24,733 nucleotides of DNA from a virus: positions 1-24,733 of the IMG/VR virus record IMGVR_UViG_3300009159_000299; one strand, given 5' to 3'. The notes under the pieces were generated by a model. It saw only the letters and a program-made list of their open reading frames with translations, searched no databases and was not told the DNA's origin. Of the stretch, positions 1 through 7,901 are shown piece by piece (position 1 is the stretch's first letter; every line of letters starts with the position of its first letter). The position numbers and the translations under genes were made by a program.

Positions 1-200
1 TAATCATATCTCTCAATAGAATCTTTACCATTAACAGCTAATGAACCATCTGCATTACCTTGTAGACGATATAACGCATTGTTATATTCTACTACTGGTA
101 TTGTAGCTAAAACTTTGTAGATTTCATCAAAACTCCAATTTTGGACATTTTGTTCTGACCTATATGTATCTGGTTTTAATTGTCTATCTGGGGCTGCCAT
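1..200 (-). CDS. Partial gene after the head module, unknown function
   Basis: The reading frame is open from an ATG at 200 to the window edge, giving at least 66 residues that begin MAAPDRQLKPDTYRSEQNVQ. Its ATG overlaps the stop of the upstream gene (TAATG), so it is translationally coupled to it. It is the last visible gene of the capsid-side transcript. The position suggests a head-completion or tail-connector protein, but no motif supports this and I do not recognise the family. The C-terminus lies outside the window. Confidence 0.75.
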   Translation of the reverse strand, partial: MAAPDRQLKPDTYRSEQNVQNWSFDEIYKVLATIPVVEYNNALYRLQGNADGSLAVNGKDSIERYD

Positions 201-670
201 TATCTACTCCATTTTAGCGAACTACGCTTAGCTTCATTAATTTTGTTTTCAAACTTAGCATATTCAGCTAATCGTGTTAATTTCATAGTAACACGTTCAG
301 TTGTGTCAATGCCAGATAATTGTTCTAACTGTTTTAATTTTGCATTAACTGCTGCTGTAGTATTATCAATTTCTCCAGTTCTTACTAAGTTTTCTAAATA
401 ATCAGTTATATCTGATACTTCAGAATATGCTGTTGGGTCTGCTTTAAATGTTTCTCTAATATCAAAATAATCAGCTATATATGGAACACCATTATCTATG
501 TCATATCCTATAAAAAGTCCATCAGCTTTTTCTGCAGCTTGTATTGGTTGATTTTTATCTGTTTTGGGTAATTCTGAAGTGTCTAGAGTTACATCTTGTA
601 CATCAGATGCTGACCTGAATACATTAGGGCTAGTAGTTGCTTCTTCTGCTGATGAAGTCTCGGATGTCAT
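200..670 (-). CDS. Acidic protein downstream of capsid, unknown function
   Basis: This 156-residue protein has a Ser/Thr/Glu-rich, probably disordered first 45 residues. A helical second half (about 85-150) contains DYLENLVRTGEIDN and two further charged helices. The ATG at 670 is preceded by a purine-rich ribosome binding site (AGAGGAAG). The gene overlaps the end of the upstream small gene by 41 nt and the start of the next gene by 1 nt, so the three form one transcript. Its place after the capsid fits a virion or head-tail joining protein; that is inference only. Confidence 0.8.
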   Translation of the reverse strand: MTSETSSAEEATTSPNVFRSASDVQDVTLDTSELPKTDKNQPIQAAEKADGLFIGYDIDNGVPYIADYFDIRETFKADPTAYSEVSDITDYLENLVRTGEIDNTTAAVNAKLKQLEQLSGIDTTERVTMKLTRLAEYAKFENKINEAKRSSLKWSR

Positions 671-851
671 TTACTTCCTCTATTTTTCCATCACGATGAG
701 CTTTTATTAAAGCTGCTCGCATTGATTTAGTTTTTGATGATTCATTTTGTATTGAACTAAGTTGACGCTTTAAAGTATATCTTTGTTGAGTAGATAAATT
801 TGGTTTCCTTAACTCTCTTTGTATCATTTCAATATCTTCTGTTCTGCTCAT
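630..851 (-). CDS. Small basic helical protein with a predicted leaderless start
   Basis: It encodes 73 residues beginning MSRTEDIEMIQREL, highly charged and predicted helical throughout. I chose the ATG at 851 rather than an upstream TTG because the TTG would lie within the promoter. There is no Shine-Dalgarno sequence. Instead an extended -10 (TGTTATAAT) ends 6 nt before the ATG, so transcription should start at the ATG itself. The gene opens a new transcript just after the capsid terminator. Function unknown. Confidence 0.7.
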   Translation of the reverse strand: MSRTEDIEMIQRELRKPNLSTQQRYTLKRQLSSIQNESSKTKSMRAALIKAHRDGKIEEVNDIRDFISRRSNY

Positions 852-857
852 AAATTG

Positions 858-866
858 ATTATAACA
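858..866 (-). promoter_or_regulatory. Extended -10 promoter abutting an ATG
   Basis: The minus strand reads TGTTATAAT, a perfect extended -10. Six bases separate it from the ATG at 851, which places +1 on the start codon. A TTTACA about 15 nt upstream lies inside the preceding terminator hairpin and could act as a poor -35. Confidence 0.6.
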
Positions 867-867
867 C

Positions 868-891
868 AAAAGCCCCTCTGTAAAGAGGAGC
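868..891 (-). terminator. Rho-independent terminator after the capsid gene
   Basis: Read on the minus strand, an 8-bp stem (GCTCCTCT with AGAGGGGC, one G-U pair) closes a TTAC loop and is followed by TTTT. It lies about 20 nt past the capsid stop codon, so it ends or attenuates the scaffold-capsid transcript. Confidence 0.75.
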
Positions 892-913
892 TAATGTCTG
901 ATGCTTAATTAAA

Positions 914-1864
914 TTAAGCAGTTGCAGCGGTCTTGAGAGCAATTATCCAGCTAGAATTTAGAACCTTGCACACGTAGCTACCAGCCCAGGCGATAGTTGA
1001 ATATCTATCAGCAGGGTTACTGGTGTCACTTGAACCAGGAGTCTTAATGTAAAGCTTTGGAGCATCTGTTGCCAAGTCCATTACACCGAATGCGTCTTTG
1101 CCGTGAATGACATTGTCGTAAAGTGTAGCAGATGTAGCAGTAGCAGAAGCACCGTTGTTTGTAAGAATAAATCTTACTCCGAATAGTTCTCCAGCTTCAC
1201 CCATATATAGGTCTTTTACATCGCTGTAGGTCTTAGAATTTACCCAAGTTGAGTCACCGATTAGGTCGTACCAAGTGTAAGGTTGAATCTTACCTAGGAA
1301 GAAACCGTCATCGTATCTTGAAGCTGCGTTACCTTCTAGGGTACGTACAGCCTTTTTGATTTCTGCAGCATTTAGAACGCTTCCTGAAGCAACAGCACTA
1401 GCAGCGGTTACACCACCAGCATATTGTACAGTTGCATTTGCAGTTGCATTAATGACATCTCGAACTAAAGTATCTAGGGTTTCACCCATATTTTGTCCGA
1501 ATACTTCAATTTTTTCTTTGTTGTTTTGGTCTATTGAGATAGTGCTCAAGAATCGACCAATTTTTGCCGTACTTCCGTATTCCTTAATGGTTGCGGAAAT
1601 TGTAGAGGCAGTCAAATTTACTTCTGCAGGGTTATCACCTTCAGTCAAACCACCAGTTACTGCAGATACAGCAAGTGGGGTGTAACGAGTAAAGTTAACA
1701 GTTCTACCTTCACCAGCAGGGATAGTTTTCTTTTGTGCTCCCTGTTCGTGAATCAGACGTTTCATAGCTCGTGCAAGAAAAACTTTTTCATAGTAAGTAG
1801 AAACTTCGTAAGTTATTGTACTACCATTTCCAAGTCCTGCAGAGGTTGTTACTTGTGTGGCCAT
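914..1864 (-). CDS. Major capsid protein, N4-gp56 family
   Basis: This 316-residue protein forms the icosahedral shell. It resembles the N4-gp56 capsid family: an N-terminal GLGNGSTITYEVSTYYEKVF stretch, then KRLIHEQGAQKKTIP and VNFTRYTPLA, then an EYGSTAKIGRF segment. These are typical of HK97-fold capsids of this group. The start has an AAGGA ribosome binding site. The gene follows a putative scaffold gene with a 24-nt gap and is followed by a terminator, so scaffold and capsid form a strongly expressed pair. Codon choice looks less AT-rich than in neighbouring early genes, as expected for a highly expressed protein. Assignment is from family memory, not a search. Confidence 0.92.
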   Translation of the reverse strand: MATQVTTSAGLGNGSTITYEVSTYYEKVFLARAMKRLIHEQGAQKKTIPAGEGRTVNFTRYTPLAVSAVTGGLTEGDNPAEVNLTASTISATIKEYGSTAKIGRFLSTISIDQNNKEKIEVFGQNMGETLDTLVRDVINATANATVQYAGGVTAASAVASGSVLNAAEIKKAVRTLEGNAASRYDDGFFLGKIQPYTWYDLIGDSTWVNSKTYSDVKDLYMGEAGELFGVRFILTNNGASATATSATLYDNVIHGKDAFGVMDLATDAPKLYIKTPGSSDTSNPADRYSTIAWAGSYVCKVLNSSWIIALKTAATA

Positions 1865-1888
1865 TTTATTTTCCTTTTGTTAAAGATA

Positions 1889-2635
1889 CTACTTATTGAA
1901 ACCGAGTTGTTGTTCCATTTCGTCCAAAGACATATCGGAAAAATCTTTTTTACCAGAATCATTTGTAGTAGTATCTGGTTTTAGTGTAGTTTCAGCAGCA
2001 GCTTGAGCTACAGAAGCTTTAACATTGGCATCAGAACGATTAGATTGTCTTTTGGCGACATCCATAACGTCATTGACAATATCCTTCAGTCTTATCTCAG
2101 GATTCTTATTGCTGAATTTTTCGTACATTGAAGCAATTTTGTTGCTCAATGCAGGGTCATATTGATTCCCTTCGGCATTAAGTTCTGGATATTTTCTTTC
2201 TATATTCTCAACATCACGTTCAAAATTATCGGCACGGTCTTTTGCTGCCTGTTTTTGTTCAAACTGTTGTAGTTTGATATCAGCTATCATTTCGGCTTGA
2301 CTGGCTACTTGCTGTTGATATTGCTCAGCAGTTATCTCAGTGTCATACGAAAAGTTTGTAGGTTGGGCTGGAGCTGGTTGGTTGTAAAAATTTGTTGGTT
2401 GCTGAACTTGTTCAGACAATTCACGAATTTTGTTTGACATATTTGCAAAACGTTTTTCTTGACGTGGTGAACGTTTGCTTTCCTCTTCATAGTTAGTTGA
2501 TTCTGTATCACCCTCCACCCCTGCGTCATTAGAGACTTCAGTATCTACAGTATTAACTTCTTCTGTTGATTCTGTTTGTTCCAGACTGGGGGTGGTCTCA
2601 GTAGTTTCTTCTACTGGTAGTATGGTATCTTCCAT
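1889..2635 (-). CDS. Putative capsid scaffold protein
   Basis: It encodes 248 residues. The first 60 are very acidic (many E, T, D) and probably disordered. A long charged coiled-coil region covers about 65-190, with a Gln/Asn/Pro-rich stretch near 80-100, and the acidic tail ends FSDMSLDEMEQQLGFNK. This composition and the position directly before the major capsid gene are classic for scaffold proteins, which template procapsid assembly and then leave. The ATG at 2635 has a GGGAGAAG ribosome binding site. There is no protease signature, so it is unlikely to be a prohead protease. Confidence 0.8.
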   Translation of the reverse strand: MEDTILPVEETTETTPSLEQTESTEEVNTVDTEVSNDAGVEGDTESTNYEEESKRSPRQEKRFANMSNKIRELSEQVQQPTNFYNQPAPAQPTNFSYDTEITAEQYQQQVASQAEMIADIKLQQFEQKQAAKDRADNFERDVENIERKYPELNAEGNQYDPALSNKIASMYEKFSNKNPEIRLKDIVNDVMDVAKRQSNRSDANVKASVAQAAAETTLKPDTTTNDSGKKDFSDMSLDEMEQQLGFNK

Positions 2636-2700
2636 AACTTCTCCCTATTTTAGTTGACTGCCCACGTTCAGCTATTGCTCGGTTCTTGGCGACACCGTTT

Positions 2701-2719
2701 AGTAGATTGCAAATCTACT
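2701..2719 (-). promoter_or_regulatory. 5' hairpin in the scaffold-capsid mRNA leader
   Basis: A perfect 7-bp stem (AGTAGAT with ATCTACT) closes a 5-nt loop just downstream of the predicted transcription start at about 2723. The rest of the 88-nt leader (to 2635) has a CGGT/ACCG pairing and ends in a good ribosome binding site. The hairpin looks like a tRNA anticodon arm, but no other tRNA arm can be found around it. Confidence 0.5.
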
Positions 2720-2729
2720 TCTGGTATCT

Positions 2730-2757
2730 ATTATCATACTTTAAAATATTTTGTCAA
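2730..2757 (-). promoter_or_regulatory. Strong promoter for scaffold and capsid
   Basis: The minus strand has TTGACA at 2757-2752, a 16-nt spacer and GATAAT at 2735-2730. The -35 is embedded in the last codons of the upstream gene. It would give the scaffold-capsid pair its own transcript, with extra copies of capsid mRNA over the rest of the head module. Confidence 0.65.
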
Positions 2758-2971
2758 TAATCGGATTACCATTTTCGTGTATTCCCTTGAGAATAAGCCC
2801 TGGTTCTAAATAAAAGCTATGTTTAAAAGGACAAGATTCACAAGATACTTCTGTTCCTTGTTGAATCCAAGTGTGTCCCTGCATAGATGCTTTTGCATCT
2901 TTCCACATTGAATCAATTTGGGCAGAAGATAATTTTAGAACTTCTTCGGATGGTTCATTCTGTTGTTGCAT
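2741..2971 (-). CDS. Small CxxC protein of the head module, unknown
   Basis: It encodes 76 residues beginning MQQQNEPSEEV and contains SCESCPFKHSF, a CxxC plus His that could bind a metal. I took the ATG at 2971 over a TTG at 3001 because it gives a Met start with normal coupling. It overlaps the upstream gene by 17 nt. Its last codons form the -35 box of the scaffold promoter. Its small size and position between portal and scaffold do not define a role. Confidence 0.7.
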   Translation of the reverse strand: MQQQNEPSEEVLKLSSAQIDSMWKDAKASMQGHTWIQQGTEVSCESCPFKHSFYLEPGLILKGIHENGNPIIDKIF

Positions 2972-3269
2972 TGTTAATCTCGTTAGCTGTATTTTGTACA
3001 ATATTCAGAACTTGTGATAGTTCATCAGCTACAAGATTGGATACAATGAATTTTTGACCAATTTCTTCTAGGGTCAAAGTAGCAGTATCTACTCCATTCA
3101 TTTTTTTGTAGTATTCAATGCGTTCTTGCATTTGTTTTTCTATTTGCAACCAACCTGGGTGGTCTGCAAGATTAGCAATTTGTTTATCTTTTAATGTAGC
3201 CTCTTGGTGTTCTGGTGTGTTGTCAGGCAAAGAAACTTCTAGTCCTTCAGTTATTGCGTCTGTGTTCAT
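2955..3269 (-). CDS. Small acidic protein after the portal, unknown
   Basis: It encodes 104 residues, acidic and mostly helical, with a likely coiled coil around 40-60 (WLQIEKQMQERIEYYKKM). The ATG overlaps the portal stop as ATGA, so its translation depends on portal translation. Genes at this position in podovirus-like head operons are often small assembly factors, but I do not recognise this one. Confidence 0.78.
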   Translation of the reverse strand: MNTDAITEGLEVSLPDNTPEHQEATLKDKQIANLADHPGWLQIEKQMQERIEYYKKMNGVDTATLTLEEIGQKFIVSNLVADELSQVLNIVQNTANEINNATTE

Positions 3270-5200
3270 TGTTGTCCTCCAAATAATTGGTTAGCTATTC
3301 TTGCAATTTCTGGGTCTTGTATCTGAGGATTCATGGGAACTGCACCTTGTGGTGGCATAGGTTGTTGCATATCAGCACCTGGCATTTGAGGCATTGGTTG
3401 TTGCATAGATTGTTGCGGTGCTTGTGGTTCTGCCATAGCTGGTGGAGTAACATCTCCTCCTGCACCTCCTGCTATTTGTGGTGGCTGATTCATATTGCCT
3501 TGATTTTCCATTTCAGTGTTGTTGATTTCTTCTTGAGTCATACCAATAAGAATTTTGTCATACCCTTCAACACCTGAAGTAGAAAATATTTTCTTGATGT
3601 GTTCACCGACATTGTACTTGAGTCCATTCTTGGCAAGTTCTTGACTGAGTCCAGGTATCTTGGAAACTACTACTAACAGATTGGTAAGAGCTTCTGATTG
3701 GGCAACATCATCTTTTCGATTAGTTGAATTGGCATCAATGTAATATTTGTATTTAATATCACCGATATCATCTTTAGCAATAGTTAGTATTGCATAACTT
3801 CCAGATTCAGATTCTTTTAGAATTTCACTTACATCTGGGTGCATTTCTTTTATTAAATCAATTTCATCATCAAACAAATCAAGATTAATTGGTTTTGGTT
3901 GTTTAGTAGCTACTAAATTAACAAATCCATCATAAAGTTCTTCAACAGATTGCTCCATCATAAACCTATCCCAGTTATCACGGGTGTTTTCACGTGCTTG
4001 AAGTAGTTTAAGAGCTTGTGGAGTCTTACCGAAGCCTGGGTCTGAAGTAGAATCAGAACTTGCTGCAGTGTCAGTAGTACCATTTTGGTTAAGAATTGAA
4101 CCAATTAGGAACTGGTAGGTACTTTGGAAGGTAGAAAGTCCCTGTGGATTAGTGTTGTAAGGTCGAATTGAGTTAGGAATATTCTCTAACCAACGTGCTC
4201 CAGGACTGTATTTAACACTTGAAGCTACAATTCCGTTAGGATTCATAATAGTTGGTGGGAATACTGACATCTTGACACCGTCTAGGTACAGATTAATAAG
4301 TGAATCCATAGCATATTGTAGTGTTTTTCCTCTTTCAAAGTCACCTAGACCATAAATTGAGTCTACAAGTGGGAAACAATACTTCAAAACAATAGGAATC
4401 TTACCGTTTTTGTGTGGGTTAGCAATGTCTCTAATGATTTTATTCTCATAATCAGGACAAAACATAATCCAACGTCCATCAGAACCTGCTTCATATCTAG
4501 TAACAACCTTAACTTGCGAAGCTTTTCCTTTAGAACCTTGGCTTTTTTGGTCTCTATCGTTTTCTACATAGGACTCATCACGAGATTCTTTTTGCATTTT
4601 TGAACCTTCTTTGGCAGATTCAATAATATATTTCAATGCAGTCTTTTCCCAGTCGCCATTTTTAGCTTTGAGTTTAGTTTGCAACCATCTTACTGATACA
4701 TAGTTTACTACGTGACAGTAATCGGAGTCTTGCATAGTAAGTTTACCTTTTTGTGGTATCCAGTTACGAATTGGTATTAACCAGCAATCTGGTCCAACAT
4801 AATCATCGTCTAAACGGTAGTCGTACATCATTGGCATAACTCCATACACCATAGAGTATAAGTCCCACATTCTTAATTTCGTAAGGTGTGAAAATTGTGA
4901 GTTAGCATTAGGTTGAATATAACGCTGAAGAATAATATCCATTAAGGTAGATTTGCCTTTATCTTTAACGGACAAAGCCTTAACCATACCTGTTGGAAGT
5001 TGTCCCATTACTCGACCTGCCCGTTCCCATATAATAGTTGATAGACGGGAGTCTGTTACTTTTGATTTAAAGCTCATTGAATCTTCAACTTTAGAAATTA
5101 ACATTGATTCTTTTTCATCAAATGTATCAACTATAGTTTGAATAGCAGCTTTGTCTGTAGTATATTCATCGCCAATTTGTTTTATTTTATCTTTATCCAT
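3266..5200 (-). CDS. Portal protein
   Basis: This 644-residue protein would form the dodecameric DNA channel at one capsid vertex and dock the terminase. The evidence is its size, its position between terminase and scaffold/capsid, and its sequence character. An N-terminal helical region is followed by a mixed core (LRMWDLYSMVYGVMPMMYDY, then VTRYEAGSDGRWIMF), a helical wing and stem (QALKLLQARENTRDNW) and a Pro/Gln/Met-rich C-terminal tail of about 75 residues. The length is typical of podovirus-type portals rather than siphovirus ones. The start at 5200 has AAAGGAGA 5 nt upstream. The flexible tail may contact ejection proteins; that is inference. Confidence 0.85.
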   Translation of the reverse strand: MDKDKIKQIGDEYTTDKAAIQTIVDTFDEKESMLISKVEDSMSFKSKVTDSRLSTIIWERAGRVMGQLPTGMVKALSVKDKGKSTLMDIILQRYIQPNANSQFSHLTKLRMWDLYSMVYGVMPMMYDYRLDDDYVGPDCWLIPIRNWIPQKGKLTMQDSDYCHVVNYVSVRWLQTKLKAKNGDWEKTALKYIIESAKEGSKMQKESRDESYVENDRDQKSQGSKGKASQVKVVTRYEAGSDGRWIMFCPDYENKIIRDIANPHKNGKIPIVLKYCFPLVDSIYGLGDFERGKTLQYAMDSLINLYLDGVKMSVFPPTIMNPNGIVASSVKYSPGARWLENIPNSIRPYNTNPQGLSTFQSTYQFLIGSILNQNGTTDTAASSDSTSDPGFGKTPQALKLLQARENTRDNWDRFMMEQSVEELYDGFVNLVATKQPKPINLDLFDDEIDLIKEMHPDVSEILKESESGSYAILTIAKDDIGDIKYKYYIDANSTNRKDDVAQSEALTNLLVVVSKIPGLSQELAKNGLKYNVGEHIKKIFSTSGVEGYDKILIGMTQEEINNTEMENQGNMNQPPQIAGGAGGDVTPPAMAEPQAPQQSMQQPMPQMPGADMQQPMPPQGAVPMNPQIQDPEIARIANQLFGGQQ

Positions 5201-5245
5201 AATTCTCCTTTGTTAGAATCGTAGAGTCCCTCTCTTGTGATTATA

Positions 5246-5563
5246 TTAACTATACTTTTTATCTCTAGAATCGTCAATTTTATTATAATCTATCTGAGCA
5301 TTGTCTTGTTTTATTAACCGAGATACCTTTCCTTTGTTCAAAACTACTGTAAAGGACAAAGAACCTGAATATTTTTTTTCAGTTGCTTCTTTAATGACCT
5401 GCATAATGATTGCTGCTGCCTGAGCATTGTCTTTTGGTTTATGAGATTCAAAGGAGTGAACGATAACTTGGTGAGTATTTTTAGTGTGACGCTTAATGGT
5501 TACTTGAACATCACCATAGTCAACTGCTTCTATTAAGGCATTGATATCTTCGATGTAGGTCAT
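5246..5563 (-). CDS. Small protein between terminase and portal, unknown
   Basis: It encodes 105 residues with a mixed alpha/beta pattern: beta-like DVQVTIKRHT and HQVIVHSF, a helix around 48-60, then strand LSFTVVLNKGKVSRLI. The ATG overlaps the large terminase stop (ATGA), and a 45-nt gap precedes the portal gene. I see no catalytic motif and do not recognise the family. Confidence 0.78.
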   Translation of the reverse strand: MTYIEDINALIEAVDYGDVQVTIKRHTKNTHQVIVHSFESHKPKDNAQAAAIIMQVIKEATEKKYSGSLSFTVVLNKGKVSRLIKQDNAQIDYNKIDDSRDKKYS

Positions 5564-6909
5564 CTGTAGAATCCGTTATCAAATAAGTCTTCTTGTGGGA
5601 AGTCATAGGTTTTGTTGATATCAAACTGATAATACAAAGCAGCATAACGTAATGCATCTAAAGCGTGGTCATCTTTTTTCATTGGTTCTTCTTTTTCATT
5701 ACGGTTGGTGTTTTTACCTCTAGGGTAGCGATACTTTTCAAATTCTTCAATTAGATTAACACAGGCTGATGATATGAATAGTTTTGGCTTAGGTGGTCCG
5801 TGCAGCTGTTCACGAGGTATTAATTTTTCTTGAAGGATATTAATTCCTGCTGAGATATAATCTTTACGTTTGGTAACTGGTACACAGGGAATGTTTTGCT
5901 GATTAAGATTAGCAATGTGTTCTGAAGCTTGAGAGTCACCAATGTAGGATAGGATATTTTTACCAATAGATTTTTCTTTTATAATTAAAGCTAATTGATT
6001 AATGGTTCTTTTGCGTTCATAAATCTCATCATAGACCCACCAGTTCTGGTCGTAATCAATTAAGATATATAAAATTGCTGCAGGATTTTGGTAACCAAAG
6101 TCAATGCCAACTATGTGAGTTCCTGTAAGTGGTACTTTTTCTGGTTGGACTACGTGGATAGCTCGGTCAAATGTCTTATAAACTAGTCCTTCCATCTTCT
6201 TAAACTCAGCCATATACTCTTGAGCAAACTCGTCTGGAGTATTCTCAGACCTAATTCTATCTATTTCAGTTTTACTGATGACTGGATTGTCATATGGCGT
6301 GGCGTGTGAATAGAACCAGCTAGGACGGCCCTTAGTAAACTTCTGGGTAAAACCACCAGTCTCGGTCTTATCGTAGCCCTGGGCGTACATATAGAGGTCA
6401 TAGAAGTGATTAAACCCATTAGGGGTGCTAATAAACATAGCCCAGCCCTGAGTTGTTAGAAGCATCGGCTCAAAGACTAACTTCCAGTGTTCTGGTTCGT
6501 GGTAGGCGTACTCGTCAAAGACTAAACCATTAACTTCAGTACCACGCAGCGTGTTGGCATTGTCGGAACCTTTTAATTCAATCGTGGAGTTAGGTAACTT
6601 AGTATCGTGCTTGATACCGTTCTTTTCATCATCAATGTAATTTAGGGTGACTGTTAGGTCAACATTGTTAACATCTTTAATTAATTCTTGAGGAATCAAT
6701 GTTTTAATATATTGTTTCCAGTAAATATCCTTAGCTTGTTTATAAGTAGGAAGAACTATCCAATAGCGTCCTTGTTTACGTAATGCTTCATAAAGAGTGT
6801 ATTCCAAGGCAAACATTGATTTACCAGTACGTCTTCCCCAGTTCAGTATTTTAAACCTTGAAGGAGAATTATGTACGTCAGATTGTTTGGGGTGAGGACT
6901 ATATAACAT
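5560..6909 (-). CDS. terL: Terminase large subunit
   Basis: This 449-residue packaging motor cuts concatemeric DNA and pumps it into the procapsid. The ATPase half has Walker A GRRTGKS at 25-31 and a Walker B-like GLVFDEY. The RNase H-like nuclease half has the three acidic clusters GIDFGYQNPAA, YIGDSQASEH and DDHALDALRY. I chose the ATG at 6909 over one at 6930 because it overlaps the stop of the upstream regulator (TAATG) and has AAAGG just upstream. The next gene is coupled at its stop. All expected motifs are intact. Confidence 0.95.
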   Translation of the reverse strand: MLYSPHPKQSDVHNSPSRFKILNWGRRTGKSMFALEYTLYEALRKQGRYWIVLPTYKQAKDIYWKQYIKTLIPQELIKDVNNVDLTVTLNYIDDEKNGIKHDTKLPNSTIELKGSDNANTLRGTEVNGLVFDEYAYHEPEHWKLVFEPMLLTTQGWAMFISTPNGFNHFYDLYMYAQGYDKTETGGFTQKFTKGRPSWFYSHATPYDNPVISKTEIDRIRSENTPDEFAQEYMAEFKKMEGLVYKTFDRAIHVVQPEKVPLTGTHIVGIDFGYQNPAAILYILIDYDQNWWVYDEIYERKRTINQLALIIKEKSIGKNILSYIGDSQASEHIANLNQQNIPCVPVTKRKDYISAGINILQEKLIPREQLHGPPKPKLFISSACVNLIEEFEKYRYPRGKNTNRNEKEEPMKKDDHALDALRYAALYYQFDINKTYDFPQEDLFDNGFYR

Positions 6910-7124
6910 TAGCAACCTTTCTGCATACACTTAGTGCCTGTATAGAAATGACCTTTTCTGCAGACCTTAGATTTTTTTAATTGTTCTAGAATAACTTTTT
7001 TAGGAGTCTCCAATATTTTTTCAGGAGTCCCTTTAAGTGAATTAGATATAAACTCAGATTTATTTTCTATGGAGTCCCATAAGTCTTTGTCAGCGTCTCT
7101 AATGTAAATATTATATCGTGGCAT
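6909..7124 (-). CDS. Ribbon-helix-helix regulator with Cys-rich tail
   Basis: It encodes 71 residues beginning MPRYNIYIRDADKDLWDSIE. The N-terminus has the short strand plus two-helix pattern of Arc/MetJ-type ribbon-helix-helix DNA-binding proteins. The C-terminus (KVCRKGHFYTGTKCMQKGC) has three Cys and one His and may bind zinc. I chose the ATG at 7124 because the longer frame back to 7187 would run through operator repeats. There is no Shine-Dalgarno sequence; a TGC-TACAAT element ends 8 nt upstream. Palindromes surround the promoter, so it probably represses itself. It lies between the two terminase genes and is coupled to terL. Confidence 0.72.
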   Translation of the reverse strand: MPRYNIYIRDADKDLWDSIENKSEFISNSLKGTPEKILETPKKVILEQLKKSKVCRKGHFYTGTKCMQKGC

Positions 7125-7125
7125 A

Positions 7126-7166
7126 TACACACATTGTAGCATAGTGTGTGTAGTGTGTATACACAC
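7126..7166 (-). promoter_or_regulatory. Promoter with overlapping operator palindromes
   Basis: A perfect 14-bp palindrome GTGTGTATACACAC lies at 7153-7166, and an inverted pair TACACACA/TGTGTGTA at 7126-7133 and 7145-7152. Read on the minus strand, a -35-like TATACA (7161-7156), 17-nt spacer and extended TGC-TACAAT (7138-7133) sit inside these repeats. A repressor bound here would cover both promoter boxes. Confidence 0.6.
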
Positions 7167-7187
7167 ATCTTTATACTGGCCCCCCAA

Positions 7188-7325
7188 ATATTTTACTAGG
7201 GAGGTATTGTGAAAGAAAAACTGTGTACAGGTGAAGAAACAATATTTGATACATATATATGAGTAGTACGCCTATAGCCAAGAGCCCTATAAGGGGGATA
7301 TACCCCCCCCCGCCCCTATCTGTTA
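7188..7325. other. Noncoding gap with a GC-rich hairpin
   Basis: No convincing gene lies here. There is a GGGGG-ATATA-CCCCC hairpin at 7293-7307 that runs into nine consecutive C. This may slow or end transcripts coming from the small terminase gene, though no T-run follows on either strand. A 17-codon GTG frame at 7209 on the plus strand has a GGGAGG before it but looks accidental. Confidence 0.4.
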
Positions 7326-7784
7326 TTAATTTATTATATCAATAGGGGTATTGGCATTGCCTAGCTCAATCTTTACCACTTGTGCTACCTGCTTACGCTC
7401 AACCATATGACCATCTAGACGGGCTAGCAATTCAATTGCCTTGAGTTTGGTGTTAGTCTTATTAATACCATCGATATTACCCCTTATTACATCCGCTATG
7501 CTCTCTCTTATGTGTTCTAGTGTTATATTGCTTTTATTTGTATAAGCTTGCAACCACTTATTATTAATAGCGGGGCTTGCAATTTGATTGGCATAGTGTT
7601 TATTGTATCCCGCCTGTATAGCCGATTGATAGGCATTACCGAAAGTAGTACTTTCAGGGCTTATATATAATTGCATAAATAAATTTTGCTTGGGATTGGC
7701 TTGCCATTGATTACTTATAGCCCCCACTTTACGCTTGCTAGGTGCTACACCCTTATTTTTACCTGTATTTTTGCGGGCTTTCAT
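7326..7784 (-). CDS. terS: Terminase small subunit
   Basis: It encodes 152 residues that would recognise the packaging site and regulate TerL. A basic N-terminal tail precedes the family signature around residues 31-65: KQNLFMQLY, then AYQSAIQAGYNKHYANQIAS. This is the helix-turn-helix segment of Terminase_2-like small subunits. A helical oligomerisation region follows. The gene opens the head operon. Its ATG has no ribosome binding site; an extended -10 (TGGTATAAT) ends 7 nt upstream, so the mRNA should be leaderless. The regulator gene, not terL, follows directly. Confidence 0.85.
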   Translation of the reverse strand: MKARKNTGKNKGVAPSKRKVGAISNQWQANPKQNLFMQLYISPESTTFGNAYQSAIQAGYNKHYANQIASPAINNKWLQAYTNKSNITLEHIRESIADVIRGNIDGINKTNTKLKAIELLARLDGHMVERKQVAQVVKIELGNANTPIDIIN

Positions 7785-7791
7785 ACTCTTA

Positions 7792-7820
7792 ATTATACCA
7801 ATTTACACCTGATAATGCAA
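7792..7820 (-). promoter_or_regulatory. Head operon promoter, leaderless
   Basis: The minus strand has TTGCAT (7820-7815), a 17-nt spacer ending in TGG, and TATAAT (7797-7792). The terS ATG begins 7 nt later. It is back to back with the early promoter; only 18 bp separate the two -35 boxes, so one bound regulator could switch both. Confidence 0.6.
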
Positions 7821-7838
7821 TTATATTATGAAAAGTTA

Positions 7839-7867
7839 TTGACAATAGGTTTTTTATACGATACAAT
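7839..7867 (+). promoter_or_regulatory. Early promoter 1
   Basis: TTGACA (7839-7844), a 17-nt spacer and TACAAT (7862-7867), with TACGA just before the -10. It drives the first early operon and shares its architecture with promoters at 9643 and 13253. Confidence 0.8.
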
Positions 7868-7901
7868 GTATTTACCTTAAAAAAACGGGTACAAGGTACA
7901 A

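Noticed and set aside
1356-1685. Long plus-strand frame inside the capsid gene
   Set aside because: It is antisense to a clear capsid protein, has no ribosome binding site and no recognisable protein character. The same applies to plus-strand frames at 3287, 4412, 4953, 19302, 20894, 21529, 23234 and 23546.
2700-2721. Anticodon-arm-like hairpin suggesting a tRNA-Cys (GCA) on the plus strand
   Set aside because: No T arm, D arm or acceptor stem can be fitted on either side, so it is treated as a leader hairpin.
7209-7262. 17-codon GTG frame on the plus strand with GGGAGG upstream
   Set aside because: It lies on the strand opposite to the operon, with no promoter visible, and is too short to assess.
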